Positions 62,582 through 64,000 of a DNA stretch of 64,000 nucleotides are shown here, one piece after another; positions within the stretch are counted from its first letter, which is position 1, and each line of letters starts with the position of its first letter. Under the pieces are notes generated by a model that had not been told where the DNA came from, made no database searches, and was given only the letters and a program-made list of their open reading frames with translations. The position numbers and the translations under genes are program-made. This DNA is from Xanthobacter flavus (GTDB lineage: Bacteria; Pseudomonadota; Alphaproteobacteria; Rhizobiales; Xanthobacteraceae): assembly GCF_017875275.1 (NCBI RefSeq), contig NZ_JAGGML010000001.1, positions 3,555,001-3,619,000 of the forward strand, read 5' to 3'.

Positions 62582-62901
62582 GCGGCATCGGCGCGCTGCG
62601 CCATCGCCTTACCCACCAGACGCCTTTGGAGGTGCCGGACGGCGCCGGCGGCGTCGCGCGCTCCTTCATCTCCGTCGATGTGCTGTGGGGCGCGGTGGAG
62701 GAGGTCTCCACCGCCTACGGCCTTGGCGAGGACCGCCCCCGCGCGGCGCGCGTGCTGCGCGTCACCGTGCGGGCGCCCAACACCATCGCGGCCGGCGACC
62801 GGCTGATCCATGCCGGCCGCGTGCTGGCGGTGGAATCCATCGCCGATGCGGACGGGCGCGGCCGCTTCCATCGCATCCGCTGCAGCGAGGAGCAGACATG
62901 A
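62578..62901 (+). CDS. Head closure protein (GTA g7-like)
   Basis: A 107-residue protein of the phage head-tail adaptor family: IGALRHRLTHQTPLEVPDG at the N-terminus, LWGAVEEVS, and a beta-rich C-terminal half ending GRFHRIRCSEEQT. The GTG start at 62578 overlaps the previous stop; the next gene begins by overlap as well (ATGA). Order and size fit the second connector ring of GTA. Confidence 0.85.
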   Translation: MSGIGALRHRLTHQTPLEVPDGAGGVARSFISVDVLWGAVEEVSTAYGLGEDRPRAARVLRVTVRAPNTIAAGDRLIHAGRVLAVESIADADGRGRFHRIRCSEEQT

Positions 62902-63194
62902 GGAGCGAACTCAGCGTTCGCACCCGCGGCCTCGACGGTCTCGCCCGCCGCATCGCCGCCCGCCATTTCCCGGATGCGGAAGCGGCTGCGGCCGCCCGCC
63001 CCGCCGAGGATCTCGCGGCCGAGATCGGCGCCGAGACCGGCGCCGTTGCCACCGTCGCGGGCACCCCCGCGCGGCCTCTGGTCCAGGTCTCCGGCATGGC
63101 CTTTCTGGAGCGCGTGCGCGGCGCCTTCGATCGGCCGGGCGACCCGGTGATCGACCGCATCCGCCTGCTCTTCGCCCGCAGGAGGCGCCCGTGA
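62898..63194 (+). CDS. Small GTA-cluster protein between head closure and DUF3168 protein
   Basis: A 98-residue protein, MRSELSVRTRGLDGLARRIA with an Ala-rich helical centre and a basic end RIRLLFARRRRP. It overlaps both neighbours by 4 bases, so it is translated with them. The position corresponds to the tail-completion or tape-chaperone-like slot (HK97 gp10-like genes are found here), but I see no decisive motif. Confidence 0.6.
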   Translation: MRSELSVRTRGLDGLARRIAARHFPDAEAAAAARPAEDLAAEIGAETGAVATVAGTPARPLVQVSGMAFLERVRGAFDRPGDPVIDRIRLLFARRRRP

Positions 63195-63610
63195 GCCTGC
63201 CCCTCGACAGTCCCGCGCTCGCTTTGCGCGCCGCCATCCACGCCGCCCTTGTGGCGGACGCGGCGCTGGTGGCGCTCATCGGCGCGCCGCGCATCCATGA
63301 CGTGCCGCCGGGCGATGCGGATTTTCCCTTCGTCACCCTCGGCGAGGCGGTGGTGGCGGACTGGTCCACCGCCACCGAGGCGGGCACCGAGCAGGCGCTG
63401 ACGCTGCACGTCTTCTCCCGCTCCGGCGGGCGGGCGGAGGCCTTCGCCATCGCCGCGCGAGTGCAGGCGGCGCTGCACGACGCGCCCCTCGCGCTTGAGG
63501 GCCATCGCCTCGCCAATCTGCGCGCCACCACCGCCGAGGTCCGCCGCGAGAGCGACGGGCGCACCTTCCACGCTCTGGTACGGTTCCGCGCCGTCACCGA
63601 GCCCGTTTGA
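63191..63610 (+). CDS. DUF3168 tail-terminator-like protein (GTA g8-like)
   Basis: A 139-residue protein of the DUF3168 family: ALRAAIHAALVADAALVALIGAPRIHDVPP at the start, FPFVTLGEAVVADWSTA in the centre and FHALVRFRAVTEP at the end. The family is linked to tail termination in siphophage-like particles. The GTG start at 63191 overlaps the previous stop. The next gene starts 12 bases later. Confidence 0.87.
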   Translation: MSLPLDSPALALRAAIHAALVADAALVALIGAPRIHDVPPGDADFPFVTLGEAVVADWSTATEAGTEQALTLHVFSRSGGRAEAFAIAARVQAALHDAPLALEGHRLANLRATTAEVRRESDGRTFHALVRFRAVTEPV

Positions 63611-63622
63611 CCGGAGACGAAA

Positions 63623-64000
63623 ATGGCCGCGCAGAAGGGCAAGGACCTTCTCCTGAAGGTGCATGACGGCACCTCCTTCATCACCGTGGCGGGGCTGCGC
63701 ACGCGCACCCTCGCCTTCAACGCGCAGAGCGTGGACGTGACCCATTCCGAGAGCGCCGGCCGCTGGCGCGAACTTTTGGACGGGGCGGGCGTGAAGCGCG
63801 CCTCCGTCTCCGGTTCCGGCGTGTTCAAGGACGCGGCGTCCGACGCCCTCGTCCGCCAGCTCTTCTTCTCCGGCGCGCTGGCGAGCTGCCAGTTGCTGAT
63901 CCCGGATTTCGGCACGCTGACCGGCCCGTTCCAGGTGACGGCGCTGGAGATCGCGGCCGAGCACGACCGGGAAATCACCTTCGACCTCACCTTGGAGAGC
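63623..64000 (+). CDS. Major tail protein (TP901-1/GTA g9-like), truncated by window end
   Basis: The first 126 residues of a tail-tube protein: MAAQKGKDLLLKVHDGTSFI then VAGLRTRTLAFNAQSVDVTHSES and AGRWRELLDGAGVKRASVSGSGVF, a layout typical of TP901-1-type tail tubes and GTA g9. GGAG precedes the ATG at 63623. The frame stays open to the last base; the C-terminus and later tail genes lie outside. Confidence 0.87.
   Translation, partial: MAAQKGKDLLLKVHDGTSFITVAGLRTRTLAFNAQSVDVTHSESAGRWRELLDGAGVKRASVSGSGVFKDAASDALVRQLFFSGALASCQLLIPDFGTLTGPFQVTALEIAAEHDREITFDLTLES

Noticed and set aside
51948-64000. Interpretation as an ordinary prophage
   Set aside because: No integrase, repressor, replication genes or attachment sites are seen, and gene order and sizes (including g3.5 and small connectors) match a GTA; the tail half lies outside, so this is not final.

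Overview
The window is very GC-rich bacterial chromosome with dense, well-behaved genes. It reads as an alphaproteobacterium of the order Hyphomicrobiales (Rhizobiales), most plausibly near Xanthobacteraceae (Xanthobacter/Azorhizobium/Ancylobacter-like). The grounds are the 1608-residue NAD-glutamate dehydrogenase, an HdaA-type replication regulator, the acpP-fabF-mltG-yicC-gmk gene order, palindromic intergenic repeats, and a gene transfer agent (GTA) head cluster. The family-level assignment is inference; no rRNA or other phylogenetic marker was compared.

Layout. 1-4 kb: the 5' part of a UvrD/PcrA helicase, a small membrane protein, and an MFS transporter overlapping a cupin gene. 4-11.6 kb: an AI-2E-type permease, NAD-glutamate dehydrogenase and an AhpD-like peroxidase-related protein. 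11.9-16.7 kb: a complete branched-chain amino-acid ABC transporter in the order livG-livF-livK-livH-livM, with a hairpin between livK and livH and a terminator at the end. 16.9-25 kb: a BenE-type transporter, panB overlapping a class D beta-lactamase, an NnrU-like protein, an L,D-transpeptidase, guaB, a potassium-channel-like protein, a sulfotransferase and a small membrane protein. 24.8-32.9 kb, minus strand: ppx, ppk, hdaA, a second AI-2E permease, a CDP-alcohol phosphatidyltransferase, murA and a short basic protein. 33.2-38 kb, plus strand: fatty-acid and envelope genes acpP, fabF, mltG, yicC and gmk. 38-51.6 kb: rnd, a GGDEF-EAL protein, aspS, a DUF2059 protein, a large membrane-anchored protein, a malic enzyme fused to a phosphotransacetylase-like domain, a chorismate-lyase-like secreted protein and two tandem GGDEF paralogues.

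51.6-64 kb: a GTA/phage-head cluster read on the plus strand: small terminase-like, large terminase, portal, g3.5-like, prohead protease, major capsid, head-tail connector, head closure, a small protein, a DUF3168 protein and a major tail protein cut by the window end. This cluster is unusually interrupted. A small secreted protein and an HPP membrane protein sit between terminase and portal. A visibly lower-GC two-gene cassette on the opposite strand sits between portal and g3.5. A lytic transglycosylase plus a trypsin-like protease, bracketed by related palindromic repeats, sits between capsid and connector.

The most interesting signals are the lower-GC cassette, which encodes a protein with a nucleotidyl-cyclase-like motif pattern and a partner of unknown function; the repeat-bracketed lytic module; and a pair of inverted palindromic units ahead of the small terminase whose stems differ by compensatory changes. 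No CRISPR array, rRNA or tRNA gene, integrase or transposase was seen.
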